Below are positions 36,568 to 45,292 of a stretch of DNA of 64,000 bases, piece by piece. The position numbers were made by a program, and so were the translations under genes. A model generated the notes under the pieces. It was not told where the DNA came from. It searched no databases and was given only the letters and a program-made list of their open reading frames with translations. Origin of the DNA: Myroides pelagicus. GTDB lineage: Bacteria > Bacteroidota > Bacteroidia > Flavobacteriales > Flavobacteriaceae. The stretch lies in assembly GCF_009711055.1 (NCBI RefSeq), contig NZ_WMJY01000005.1, positions 24,934 to 88,933 of the forward strand, given 5' to 3'. Within the stretch, counting starts at the first letter, position 1. Every line of letters begins with the position of its first letter.

Positions 36568-36575
36568 TACCTTTG
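36568..36575 (+). promoter_or_regulatory. -7 element for the HAAAP permease gene
   Basis: TACCTTTG matches TAnnTTTG, 20 bp before the ATG at 36595. It lies inside the longer frame that starts at 36508, and so argues against that upstream start. Confidence 0.55.
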
Positions 36576-36594
36576 CAACTTAATAACTCTAAGA

Positions 36595-37794
36595 ATGAAT
36601 AGTAAACTTTTAGGTAGTATTTTAATTATTGCAGGATCTTCGATTGGGGCTGGTATGTTAGCCATGCCAATTTCGACTGCTGGAATTGGTTTTATTATTA
36701 GCACACTACTATTAATACTCTTATGGTTTATTACTTATTATACAGCGATACTGATGGTGAAGGTCTATCAGTACAATCCCGCTTCTGATGGTTTTGATTC
36801 ACTAACCAGGAAGTACACTAACTTCTTTGTAAATCGCATAGCAGGATTAAGTCTAATGTTTCTTATCTATGCCCTAACAGCAGCCTATATGACAGGAGGA
36901 GGAACAATCCTTAAAACTTCTATCGACTCTCTTTTTAAAACTGAACTAGATAGACATTTAGCAATAATATTGTTCGCTGTTCTATTTGGTGGAATTGTTG
37001 TAATTGGAACCAAATCAATAGACTTCATTACCAAAGGCCTCTTTAGTATCAAACTAGTCTTTTTAGCCTTGTTAATCTTTTTGATGTTTCCATTGGTTCA
37101 ATCTGACAATTTACTCAACTTACCTTTACATCAAGGACTATTATTAACAGCTATTCCTCCTATCTTTACTTCATTTGGTTTTCACGGTAGTATACCTACA
37201 ATAGTTAATTACCTGGGCGGAGACAAAAAACTATTAAACAAAGTATTTCTTTACGGTAGCTTACTACCTTTAGTTATCTATTTGGTATGGCAAATAGTTG
37301 TGCTGGGTAGTCTCGACCAAACAAGCTTTATGGAAATTCTCAAAGAAGAAGAACAACTAAATGGACTAATCCTAAGTATTAGACAAATTGCAGAATCTGC
37401 ATACATTGAGACTCTTTTTAGCCTTTTTGCAGCCGCCGCACTTGGGACTTCTTTTCTTGGTGTTAGTGTTGGATTATTTGACTATTACAAAGACTTACTC
37501 AAAGGCAAGAAAAAAAATCTATTGACGCCACTCGCTGGAGGACTTACTTTCTTACCTCCTTTAGGGTTTGCTCTATTCTACCCGCAGGGTTTTATTAAAG
37601 CTTTAGGTTTTGCTGCTATTGCTGGAGTAATCCTTGCATTAATTATACCCACTGTTCTTTATATCAAAGCCATGCAATACCACAAACAACAGATTAATCT
37701 TTTTCACAAAATCGCGATTGCCTTAACACTCAGTATCTCAATCACGATTATTATTAGTCAATTTCTAATTGTCTTTAAGGTTTTTCAATCTTAA
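36595..37794 (+). CDS. Aromatic amino acid permease (HAAAP family, TyrP/Mtr type)
   Basis: A 399-residue inner-membrane transporter with about 11 membrane helices. The first helix KLLGSILIIAGSSIGAGMLAMP and FTSFGFHGSIPTIVNYLGGD are HAAAP signatures. Members import tryptophan or tyrosine with protons. The ATG at 36595 is chosen because it opens the first helix and follows a -7 element; the extra 29 residues of the longer frame look non-coding. It is a single gene with no aromatic biosynthesis neighbour. Confidence 0.9.
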   Translation: MNSKLLGSILIIAGSSIGAGMLAMPISTAGIGFIISTLLLILLWFITYYTAILMVKVYQYNPASDGFDSLTRKYTNFFVNRIAGLSLMFLIYALTAAYMTGGGTILKTSIDSLFKTELDRHLAIILFAVLFGGIVVIGTKSIDFITKGLFSIKLVFLALLIFLMFPLVQSDNLLNLPLHQGLLLTAIPPIFTSFGFHGSIPTIVNYLGGDKKLLNKVFLYGSLLPLVIYLVWQIVVLGSLDQTSFMEILKEEEQLNGLILSIRQIAESAYIETLFSLFAAAALGTSFLGVSVGLFDYYKDLLKGKKKNLLTPLAGGLTFLPPLGFALFYPQGFIKALGFAAIAGVILALIIPTVLYIKAMQYHKQQINLFHKIAIALTLSISITIIISQFLIVFKVFQS

Positions 37795-37908
37795 ACAAAT
37801 AGAAATTAGACTCTTAACATTAAGCAAAACATTGCTAAAAAGAGTTAATATCACTTGTTTTTCCTTTTTTAAGACGGTTGTTTAAGACCGTACGATTGAC
37901 ATATTCAC

Positions 37909-37916
37909 TATCTTTG
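37909..37916 (+). promoter_or_regulatory. -7 element for the BamA-like gene
   Basis: TATCTTTG matches TAnnTTTG, 23 bp before the start codon at 37940. TTG words upstream do not have the usual spacing. Confidence 0.5.
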
Positions 37917-37939
37917 CCCTCTTAATCATTTTTGGGAAT

Positions 37940-39106
37940 ATGAAGCAAAAACATTGGTTAGTGCTTGGTATGACGATCTTTGTTTCTATGCTATCCTCTG
38001 CTCAACAGACACAAGGCTCAAATACACATGCAACTGTATCCGATAGCCTAGCAAGTAAGAAGAAATTTACAGAACGTATTATCAGTTATTTCGAAGAGGC
38101 AAAAAAAGATAAGTCAAACAAGAAGTTTGATATCTCATTTATAGGAGGTCCAAGCTACTCGGTAGATACCAAATTAGGTCTAGGAATCGTAGCATCAGGT
38201 TTGTACCGCTTAGACAAAGAGAATATGAATCTACAACCTTCTGCTGTTTCTATATATACGAACTTTACTACCAGTGGCTTTTTTTCAATAGGAGTAGAAA
38301 ACACTACTATCTTTCCTGAAGATAAGTACCGTATCAACTACGATATGAACTTCGCTTTTATGCCAAGCAAATTCTATGGTATTGGCTTTGAAGCTGGAAA
38401 TAATGGACTATATACCAAATACGATGAGTATCGTCTATCACTAAAGTTAGATGCCCTACGCAAAGTACTAAACAACACCTATATCGGAGCGACCTTTTCG
38501 GCTCAACACTTCAAAGCAGACAACTTTGAAATCGCAGATATGAGACCTAATGACCCTATAAATGCAACCGCCATTGGTGGAGGTTTTATTATTCAATATG
38601 ACTCTAGAGACTTTATTCCTAATCCAGCAAAAGGTTGGTTTCTAAAATATGAACAAGTCTTTTTCACTAAAGCACTAGGTAGTAACCACAACTTTGGCAG
38701 AACAGATATCACAGCAAGAACCTATCAAAAAGTTTGGGAAAAAGGTATTTTGGCATTCGATTTGAATGGCAGTTTTAACAACGGAGATGTACCGTGGAAT
38801 ATGTTGTCTCAAATTGGAGGTTCACGTCAGATGAGAGGATATTTTATTGGTCAATTTAGAGATAAAAAGCAAATTAACGCTCAAGTCGAACTTAGACAAA
38901 AAATATACAATCGCCACGGCATCGCCTTATGGGGAGGTGCAGGTAATGTATTTGAAAACTTTAATCAATTTGATTGGGATAAAACCCTACCTGCCTATGG
39001 TATAGGTTACCGTTGGGAGTTTAAAAACAGAGTAAATATCCGATTAGACTATGGAATTGGAAAAGGGCAAAGCGGTTTTTACTTCAACATTAATGAGTCA
39101 TTTTAA
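37940..39106 (+). CDS. BamA/TamA-like outer membrane beta-barrel protein
   Basis: A 388-residue outer membrane protein with a signal peptide (…SMLSSAQQ) and a barrel from about residue 60 to the C-terminal Phe. It fits the surface-antigen (Omp85 barrel) family by GGGFIIQYDSRDFIPNPAKGWFLKYE, GGSRQMRGYFIGQFRDKKQINAQVELRQ and GIGYRWEFKNRVNIRLDYGIG. It has no POTRA domains, unlike BamA itself, so it is a short barrel-only member of unknown role. It is followed by the phosphoethanolamine transferase-like gene after 22 bp. Confidence 0.9.
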   Translation: MKQKHWLVLGMTIFVSMLSSAQQTQGSNTHATVSDSLASKKKFTERIISYFEEAKKDKSNKKFDISFIGGPSYSVDTKLGLGIVASGLYRLDKENMNLQPSAVSIYTNFTTSGFFSIGVENTTIFPEDKYRINYDMNFAFMPSKFYGIGFEAGNNGLYTKYDEYRLSLKLDALRKVLNNTYIGATFSAQHFKADNFEIADMRPNDPINATAIGGGFIIQYDSRDFIPNPAKGWFLKYEQVFFTKALGSNHNFGRTDITARTYQKVWEKGILAFDLNGSFNNGDVPWNMLSQIGGSRQMRGYFIGQFRDKKQINAQVELRQKIYNRHGIALWGGAGNVFENFNQFDWDKTLPAYGIGYRWEFKNRVNIRLDYGIGKGQSGFYFNINESF

Positions 39107-39128
39107 TCAAAGAGTACACTATTGAATA

Positions 39129-40829
39129 ATGAATACACTATTGAAAGTAATTAACAATGCTAAAGCGCTCTTTTGGTTCTATATTATTATTAATATGGTT
39201 CCTTCTTTCTATTTTGCTTTACACGCACCATTGAATGTAATAGGTAAAATTACTATTCTATTATTTCCTTTAGGTTTTTATTTACTTCTTTTATCTGCCT
39301 TCAAAAACACAGGAAAGTGGCAATGCATTTATATTCCTTTCTTCGTATTACACGCTTTTCAGATTGTACTGTTTTATCTGTTTGGGGAAGATGTTATCGC
39401 TGCTGATATGTTTCTCAATGTGGCCACGACAAATACTAGCGAAATAAATGAATTACTAGGTAGCTTACTACCCTCTATTGCACTTGTTTGTGCTTTGTAT
39501 CTACCGCCGATAATCTTATCCATCAGACAATGGAAAAAGAAACTATACCTTGATTGGTCATTTCGAAAAGGAATATTCAAGTCTTCGTTTATCCTCTTAT
39601 TGGCTAGCTTTATTGGTTCATTCTGGAGTGAAAATATTAATACAAAAACTTTCGCCTACTATCAAGATGTCTATCCTATTAATGCGATTCACAACCTTGG
39701 TTTTGCTGTAAACAAATGGGATAACATTCGTAGATACCCTAATACATCAAAGGACTTCTCCTTTCACGCCACAAAAGAGGTTAAAGCAAATAGTCCTAGA
39801 GAAATCTATGTTCTTGTTGTAGGAGAGACAAGTCGAGCAGATAATTGGGGATTGTATGGTTACCAAAGAGAGACTACACCAAAGCTTGCTCGACAAGACA
39901 ACTTACTGGTTTATAAAGATGCACTAACACAATCTAATACTACACACAAAAGTGTTTCGATTATCCTATCTGATGCACAAGCTACTAATTACCCTGTCAT
40001 CTACAATAGAAAAGGGATTGTACATGCATTTAAAGAAGCTGGATTTACCACTATTAGCCTTTCTAATCAAGCTGAGAATTCCTCTTTTATTGAATACTTC
40101 ACCAAGGAAGCTGATATCTACAAGACCATTCGAACAACGGATTCTAAAACGAGGTTAACGCAAAACCATTATGATGAAGAACTAATTCCTTTGATGGAAG
40201 ATTTAATCAACAAAACTGAAGGAAATCTTTTTATTCTCTTGCACAGTTATGGATCACACTTCAACTATATGGAGCGCTACCCGACTAACTTCAAAGTTTT
40301 CGAATCAGATCAAATAGCAGGAGTAAGAAAATCAGAGAAGGAGCATTTAGTCAATGCTTATGATAACTCTATTCTCTACACAGATCATTTCTTAAATGCA
40401 ACAATTGATGCTCTAAAAAAGACTCAAGCACAAACCGCTCTATTATATACTTCTGATCATGGAGAAGATTTATTCGATGACACACGTGGTAAATTCTTAC
40501 ACGCTTCACCTACTCCAACCTACTACCAACTTAGAATTCCCTTTATTTTATGGTTTTCTGATAAATATGAATTGGCTAATGAACAAAAGGTAAGAGTAGC
40601 AAAGTCCAATAGCGATAAACCTATTTCTACAAACACAGTTTTTCATACATTAATTGACATAGCGGATATACAGACTACGCATTTGGAATACGACCTCTCA
40701 TTAGTGAATCCAATGTTTAAACCGAAGCAGCGTGTTTACCTTAATGATCACGATGTCGCAATACCCTATCGGAAGATGAATCTTAAAGAAGAAGACGTCG
40801 AAATGCTAAACAAAAACAACATTCAATAA
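39129..40829 (+). CDS. Phosphoethanolamine transferase-like sulfatase-fold enzyme
   Basis: A 566-residue inner-membrane protein with five N-terminal membrane helices (to about 175) and a periplasmic alkaline-phosphatase-fold domain. VLVVGETSRADNWGLYGY supplies the metal-binding Glu, SNTTHKS the probable nucleophile (Thr272), and YTSDHGEDLFDD the metal Asp/His pair. It would move phosphoethanolamine to lipid A or another glycan. EptA-type enzymes lower polymyxin binding; that this copy does so is not shown by the sequence. Confidence 0.9.
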   Translation: MNTLLKVINNAKALFWFYIIINMVPSFYFALHAPLNVIGKITILLFPLGFYLLLLSAFKNTGKWQCIYIPFFVLHAFQIVLFYLFGEDVIAADMFLNVATTNTSEINELLGSLLPSIALVCALYLPPIILSIRQWKKKLYLDWSFRKGIFKSSFILLLASFIGSFWSENINTKTFAYYQDVYPINAIHNLGFAVNKWDNIRRYPNTSKDFSFHATKEVKANSPREIYVLVVGETSRADNWGLYGYQRETTPKLARQDNLLVYKDALTQSNTTHKSVSIILSDAQATNYPVIYNRKGIVHAFKEAGFTTISLSNQAENSSFIEYFTKEADIYKTIRTTDSKTRLTQNHYDEELIPLMEDLINKTEGNLFILLHSYGSHFNYMERYPTNFKVFESDQIAGVRKSEKEHLVNAYDNSILYTDHFLNATIDALKKTQAQTALLYTSDHGEDLFDDTRGKFLHASPTPTYYQLRIPFILWFSDKYELANEQKVRVAKSNSDKPISTNTVFHTLIDIADIQTTHLEYDLSLVNPMFKPKQRVYLNDHDVAIPYRKMNLKEEDVEMLNKNNIQ

Positions 40830-40844
40830 TTGAAATTAAAAACA

Positions 40845-41816
40845 ATGAAACTCAATATAAAACTTACCATACTATCGATAATTATACTGCTTCCGACATT
40901 TATCTTTGCACAGAAAGAAAAGTTTGAGCTACTCCCGTATGGAGATATGAATAAATGGATGGTCAGAGAAATTAAAGAGTCTTTCGTTATCGGAGGAAAC
41001 ACTCAATACCTTTATGCAATAACTGATCAAAAGGACACCCTAAAAGACAACACCCCATATAAAAGTACTAAATCACCGTGGGCGACTTCCTCTGTATTAG
41101 CTACTGTAAGTGGAATTACTAAAGGAAGTGTTACCGTTTTTCCAGAAAAACGCGGACAAGGCTATGCTGCTAAACTAGAGACACGAATCGAACGTGTAAA
41201 AGTACTAGGTGTAATAAACATTAATGTCTTAGCAAGTGGAACAATCTTTTTAGGTGAAATGCTCGAACCGATAACAGATACAAAAGATCCGCAAAGTAAG
41301 TTAGTGACAGGAATTCCATTCTCTAAAAAGCCTAAAGCACTACAATTTGACTATAAAGTTATAACGGGTGGCCCATCAAGACGTGTCAATGGTATGGGAA
41401 AAGGTACTGATGCAAATAGAAATGACATGGCTGAAGTACAAATACTCCTTCAAAGTAGATGGGAAGACAAAGATGGAAACATCCATGCAAAACGCATCGC
41501 AACGGGTTGGCAACGCTTTGACAAGACGATTTCCAATTGGCAAAACAATCACCGCATTCCAGTTCATTATGGAGACATCACTAAAGAGAATTATTACAAA
41601 AACTATATGCAGCTGCGCACTGGAGACATGGCATACTACACTAGAAATAGTAAAGGAAAGATGGTGCCTATCTTAGAAGAAGGCTGGGGAAACGCTACTG
41701 ATGAAGTCACCCATCTTATCGTTCAATTCTCCTCAAGTAATGGAGGGCCTTATATAGGCAATACGGATAGCCGCTTTTGGATAGACAATATTGGACTTGT
41801 CTATGACATTAAATAA
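40845..41816 (+). CDS. PCMD domain exported protein
   Basis: A 323-residue exported protein with signal peptide (…LPTFIFAQ) and, from about residue 30, the Bacteroidota PCMD domain (putative carbohydrate metabolism): KPKALQFDYKVITGG, DDxxEV-like NDMAEVQILLQSRWED, and FWIDNIGLVYD at the end. PCMD is a predicted beta-sandwich that may bind glycans. The ATG at 40845 is preferred to the in-frame TTG at 40830. It follows the transferase gene closely and is probably co-transcribed. Confidence 0.82.
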   Translation: MKLNIKLTILSIIILLPTFIFAQKEKFELLPYGDMNKWMVREIKESFVIGGNTQYLYAITDQKDTLKDNTPYKSTKSPWATSSVLATVSGITKGSVTVFPEKRGQGYAAKLETRIERVKVLGVININVLASGTIFLGEMLEPITDTKDPQSKLVTGIPFSKKPKALQFDYKVITGGPSRRVNGMGKGTDANRNDMAEVQILLQSRWEDKDGNIHAKRIATGWQRFDKTISNWQNNHRIPVHYGDITKENYYKNYMQLRTGDMAYYTRNSKGKMVPILEEGWGNATDEVTHLIVQFSSSNGGPYIGNTDSRFWIDNIGLVYDIK

Positions 41817-41823
41817 TACAACT

Positions 41824-41863
41824 AAAAAGCCCCTTTCTACTTATTAGAAGAAAGGGGCTTTTT
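41824..41863 (+). terminator. intrinsic terminator after PCMD gene
   Basis: A stem of at least 13 bp (41824-41836 with 41851-41863) is rich in GC at its centre and ends in T. The flanking A run would also let it serve the convergent DUF805 gene. Confidence 0.9.
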
Positions 41864-41886
41864 GTATATCGTTTACGTTTATTTCA

Positions 41887-42303
41887 TTAAATCTTAGGTT
41901 GCCCTATTTCATTAATCTCATCATTAGGGTTCTTAGGATCTACACCGTATTGATTAGTACCTCTTGTTCCATCTTCTACTAATTTAACCAGTAATAAAAT
42001 AGGCCCTACAAGAGGAATAAAAGACATAAAATAATAAGCTCCACTGTTATTTGTGTCGTGAAGACGACGTACCAATACCGCGATAGAAGGAATAAAGGTA
42101 CCCAAAATATAAATGATGTATAGTCCTACAAAGAACTGCATAATTGCATCCGTATCAGTTAAAGCGGTTAAAATACCTCCTACTATGATAATACCAAAAG
42201 CAACTAATGTATTAAACAATACAAACATCCAATACTCCTGACGTCTTGCTCGACCATTAAAATCCGCGTAATGTTCTTTTAAAACTTTTAAATACCATTC
42301 CAT
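41887..42303 (-). CDS. DUF805 membrane protein, copy 1
   Basis: A 138-residue inner-membrane protein with four helices. The N-terminus MEWYLKVLKEHYADFNGRAR and the VRRLHDTNNSG motif define DUF805 (YhaH/YhaI-like), whose function is unknown. Its first 40 residues are almost identical to those of the neighbour at 42420-42803, and both C-termini read G(V/A)DPKNP-DEINEIGQ, so the pair arose by tandem duplication. Confidence 0.9.
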   Translation of the reverse strand: MEWYLKVLKEHYADFNGRARRQEYWMFVLFNTLVAFGIIIVGGILTALTDTDAIMQFFVGLYIIYILGTFIPSIAVLVRRLHDTNNSGAYYFMSFIPLVGPILLLVKLVEDGTRGTNQYGVDPKNPNDEINEIGQPKI

Positions 42304-42352
42304 ACATTTTCAAATTTTTTCTCAATAAAATGCCTTCAAATAGGCTACTAAA

Positions 42353-42391
42353 AAAGAGAGCCAGCACTAACTATAGCCCTTAACTCTCTTT
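42353..42391 (-). terminator. Possible terminator between the DUF805 genes
   Basis: aaagagag (42353-42360) pairs with ctctcttt (42384-42391); on the minus strand the T-rich end follows. The 23-nt loop is long, so efficiency is uncertain. Confidence 0.5.
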
Positions 42392-42419
42392 ATATAATTT
42401 ACAATCTAATTTCTACAAA

Positions 42420-42803
42420 TTAGAATTGATTCTGACCAATTTCGTTAATCTCGTCATGAGGATTCTTTGGATCTGCTCCATATTCATTTGCTCCAGCATT
42501 TCCTTCAGTAGCAAACCATACGATTAATATAATCCAACCAATAATCGGAAGAAGCACTAATAAATACATCCAACCACTTTTTCCAATATCGTGTAGACGA
42601 CGAACAGCTACAGCAATACTCGGTACTAATACTGCCAGACTATATACTGTTCCAATAAAGTTTGTACCAATAATATACTCAACTACCCCTATCGCAATAC
42701 CAATCAGCGTATTAAATAAAACAAACATCCAATACTCCTGACGTCTTGCTCTACCGTTAAAGTCAGCATAGTGCTCTTTAATTACTTTTAAATACCATTC
42801 CAT
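42420..42803 (-). CDS. DUF805 membrane protein, copy 2
   Basis: A 127-residue four-helix membrane protein, paralogue of the adjacent 138-residue copy. It keeps the start MEWYLKVIKEHYADFNGRAR, the VRRLHDIGKSGW motif and the EYGADPKNPHDEINEIGQ end, and differs mainly in the central helices. It lies upstream of copy 1 on the same strand with 116 bp between. Function is unknown. Confidence 0.9.
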   Translation of the reverse strand: MEWYLKVIKEHYADFNGRARRQEYWMFVLFNTLIGIAIGVVEYIIGTNFIGTVYSLAVLVPSIAVAVRRLHDIGKSGWMYLLVLLPIIGWIILIVWFATEGNAGANEYGADPKNPHDEINEIGQNQF

Positions 42804-42977
42804 AACTTCTATTCTATATGTTTTACAATTTTAATAAACAAATGTACAATATAAAATTTAACATTTGCAAATTGTTTCTTAATTTTTTTAACACTCAAAA
42901 AACGGCTTAAAAAATGATTATTTGCTAACATTCGAGTAAATTATTCTTTAAGTTCAAAAAGAAGTCCGATACATTCA

Positions 42978-43007
42978 AAAAAAAAGACCTTCAATGGCTG
43001 AAGGTCT
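42978..43007 (-). terminator. intrinsic terminator after short FAD protein gene
   Basis: A perfect 9-bp stem agaccttca (42985-42993) with tgaaggtct (42999-43007) has a 5-nt loop and on the minus strand is followed by about nine T. Confidence 0.92.
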
Positions 43008-43025
43008 ATACAAATATGATATATA

Positions 43026-43637
43026 TTATTTTTTCCGTAAACTATCGTGGCTATGTGTTTCTATACCACCATTCCACAGCGTAAGTAAATCTGTAGCAAC
43101 TGCAGCACCACTACCCGCAGCGATCGCTAATTGGCTTCGATGCCCAGCTAGAGTGCCCACTACATATAACCCCTCAGCGACAAGGTGATCATGATTGTGA
43201 AGTTGTACGCGATTCTTTGTTGCTAATGATTTTGCATGTGGCATCACATAATCCATTAACCCCTCAATGTAAAAGGTAGAACTAGAATTGACAGCTACCA
43301 CTACATTTTTTGCACAATAGAGCTCTTTGTTTGTCGAAATCTCGAAAATCTCACCTTTCTTAATTACTGCTATAACTTTTTCACCCTCTATCTGATTGAT
43401 ATGAGGATATTGAGCTAAATAGTCCTTTGATTTATCTAACAAATCACTCCCTAGTGTTCCTGGCTCAATGCCAAACGCATTAAAAAAAACAGCCTCTTGA
43501 AGCATCGAAGATTTCTGGTGCATTATTATTCCTACCTGTTTATCTTTGACAAACTCCTTCTTATAGGCACTGCCAAGCACTTGCGCACAAGACACACCTG
43601 ATACACCTCCTCCAATAATTAATACATCGTAAACCAT
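43026..43637 (-). CDS. Short FAD-dependent oxidoreductase (thioredoxin reductase-like)
   Basis: A 203-residue flavoprotein. The N-terminal dinucleotide-binding GGGVSGVSC and the C-terminal FAD motif EGLYVVGTLAGHRSQLAIAAGSGAAVA belong to the thioredoxin reductase superfamily, but the protein is about 100 residues shorter. It lacks the inserted NADPH domain and the CxxC pair. It therefore looks like an FAD-domain-only form, which must take electrons from elsewhere. It lies 12 bp after a small membrane protein gene. No frameshift is evident, so it is called a gene rather than a fragment. Confidence 0.8.
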   Translation of the reverse strand: MVYDVLIIGGGVSGVSCAQVLGSAYKKEFVKDKQVGIIMHQKSSMLQEAVFFNAFGIEPGTLGSDLLDKSKDYLAQYPHINQIEGEKVIAVIKKGEIFEISTNKELYCAKNVVVAVNSSSTFYIEGLMDYVMPHAKSLATKNRVQLHNHDHLVAEGLYVVGTLAGHRSQLAIAAGSGAAVATDLLTLWNGGIETHSHDSLRKK

Positions 43638-43649
43638 CTTAATATTTAA

Positions 43650-43844
43650 TTATTTTGTTTTATCGTGAATAATCTTAGACGTACGATAAATCAACAAAAT
43701 ACACGCTCCACATAGTAGAGCTACTATACCGATTATAGCAATTAAGCTATCCCCTTGAAAAAGGTTATTGAAGTCCAATATCGTTAAATTAAACACGATT
43801 AGCGCTGCAATAACAACTAATACAACATAAGTAAATATTTTCAT
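43650..43844 (-). CDS. Small two-helix membrane protein
   Basis: A 64-residue protein with two hydrophobic segments (about 4-22 and 34-55) and a basic tail. No family was recognised. It lies 12 bp upstream of the short FAD protein gene on the same strand, so the two are likely co-transcribed and the peptide might anchor it; that is inference. Confidence 0.65.
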   Translation of the reverse strand: MKIFTYVVLVVIAALIVFNLTILDFNNLFQGDSLIAIIGIVALLCGACILLIYRTSKIIHDKTK

Positions 43845-44658
43845 TTTCTGTTATAAAGAATTTGATTTAATTGGCCGAAAGTACAAAATTATTATCTATT
43901 CCTACCTCTATTTAACAAAGCCTCCAAACAATTTAACAGCACAAAAAAGGATTTCACAATAAATCAATTCAAAAGTAATCGACTGAAACAAGGAAACTTA
44001 ATAAATATTCCAAGAAATAAGATTAATCACTATCAAGCTAAAAACAAGTCTGTTTGAATGATAGTAAAAAGTTAAAACAATTGCATCACACTCAGCTTTT
44101 GCGAGAAAGCATTATGTATCATTCTTTAAAACCTAACCATGACTTTGTGAGAAAACAAGTAGTCGTTTGAAAAAAATAACTAACTATTATATCTACTTCA
44201 AAAAAGAACAGTTTAACGTTATTTCCTCAGAAAATAATTAAGCATCTACCCTCCTTACATCAAAGAGATACTCAAAAACATTCTATAAATCACGTTAGCT
44301 AATAATCTAGCCGGCATTTCATTTTTTCATCGATCAGGTTACTACAACAGATTACCAACATACAGACCTTACTTTTCCATCCCTTCTTGACCTATACGTG
44401 CAGTTTGCTTGACCTTTTCTTGCCAAGAAAGCACTTCTGGGCAACTATACTGCAGGAACACTGCACGTATAGCAGTAGATTGGCACCCTATACTATTATT
44501 TTAACTCTCGATGAGCTAAGACAATTTACGTATTTTTTTAAAGAAATATGTTTCCCTATTCTTTATCGTACTAATCAATTAATAGAAAAAGTAGTAGTTA
44601 TTTCACGGAAACATTCTCATAAAACAACAAACTATTTACAATTAACTACAATATAGAT
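43845..44658. other. Long intergenic region carrying repeat copy C
   Basis: About 810 bp with no convincing gene. The frame near 44387-44656 begins in the repeat element and lacks coding character. The only clear structure is the palindromic element at 44392-44472. Confidence 0.7.
44392..44472. repeat. Dispersed ~80-bp palindromic element, copy C
   Basis: The arms ctatacgtgcagt (44392-44404) and actgcacgtatag (44460-44472) pair perfectly over 13 bp. The interior shares tgcttgaccttttcttgcc with copy B, and ttgccaagaa pairs with ttctgggcaa at 9 of 10 positions, giving a second stem. As in copy A, cttgacc occurs twice (44386 and 44408). The downstream flank seen in A and B is not kept. Confidence 0.85.
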
Positions 44659-44666
44659 TACCTTTG
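44659..44666 (+). promoter_or_regulatory. -7 element for the DUF3109 gene
   Basis: TACCTTTG matches TAnnTTTG, 44 bp before the start at 44711. No -33 TTG with proper spacing is seen. Confidence 0.5.
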
Positions 44667-44710
44667 TACTTTAAATAAAACGGTGACAAACCTCTCTTAA
44701 AATTCATAAC

Positions 44711-45286
44711 ATGTTTCAAATAGGTAAAACAATTGTATCAGAAGATGTATTAGAAAAAGAATTTGTATGTAATCTTACTGCATGCAAAGGCCAATGCTGT
44801 ATAGATGGAGATGCAGGTGCTCCAGTAGAAGAAGGAGAAGTAGCTATCATGAAGTCAATCTACGAGACAGTCAAACCTTTCTTGAGAGCAGAAGGAGTGG
44901 AAGCGATTGAAAATCAAGGAACAACAGTTCTAGGAGAAGATGGAGAAATAGAAACCCCACTAATAGAAGGAGGAGAATGTGCTTATGTCATCTACGAAGA
45001 CCAAATGGCTCTATGTGGAATTGAAAAAGCGTACAGAGAAGGCTTGATCGATTGGAAAAAGCCTATTTCATGCCATTTATACCCAATACGCATTAAAGAG
45101 TTTTCTTCTTTCGCAGCTGTTAATTACCACAAATGGCATATCTGTAGTGATGCTTGTGCTTTAGGCCAAGAACTAGAAGTACCTGTATATAAGTTCTTAA
45201 AAGACCCTCTTATCCGTAAATACGGTGAAGATTGGTATAAAGAATTAGAAGAAGTTGCTACTGAGTGGAACAAGCAAAAAAAGTAA
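44711..45286 (+). CDS. DUF3109 cysteine-rich protein
   Basis: A 191-residue soluble protein of the DUF3109 family, common in Bacteroidota. Cysteines are clustered as in metal or Fe-S proteins: CNLTACKGQCC near the start, then GGECAY, LCGIEKA, ISCHLYPIRI and HICSDACALG. The CxxxCxxxCC pattern recalls YkgJ-type zinc/iron-sulfur proteins. Function is unknown. It converges on the aspartic protease gene with 6 bp between them and no visible terminator. Confidence 0.88.
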   Translation: MFQIGKTIVSEDVLEKEFVCNLTACKGQCCIDGDAGAPVEEGEVAIMKSIYETVKPFLRAEGVEAIENQGTTVLGEDGEIETPLIEGGECAYVIYEDQMALCGIEKAYREGLIDWKKPISCHLYPIRIKEFSSFAAVNYHKWHICSDACALGQELEVPVYKFLKDPLIRKYGEDWYKELEEVATEWNKQKK

Positions 45287-45292
45287 CACAAA

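Noticed and set aside
36508-36594. N-terminal 29-residue extension of the HAAAP permease
   Set aside because: It contains the probable -7 element at 36568 and delays the first membrane helix; the ATG at 36595 fits the family start.
43026-43637. Short FAD protein as a pseudogene of thioredoxin reductase
   Set aside because: Both ends of the FAD domain are intact, the frame is open and a strong terminator follows, so a compact functional form is more likely than decay.
44387-44656. 89-codon frame overlapping repeat copy C
   Set aside because: It begins within the palindromic element and the frame is not kept in the other copies, so it is a by-product of the repeat.
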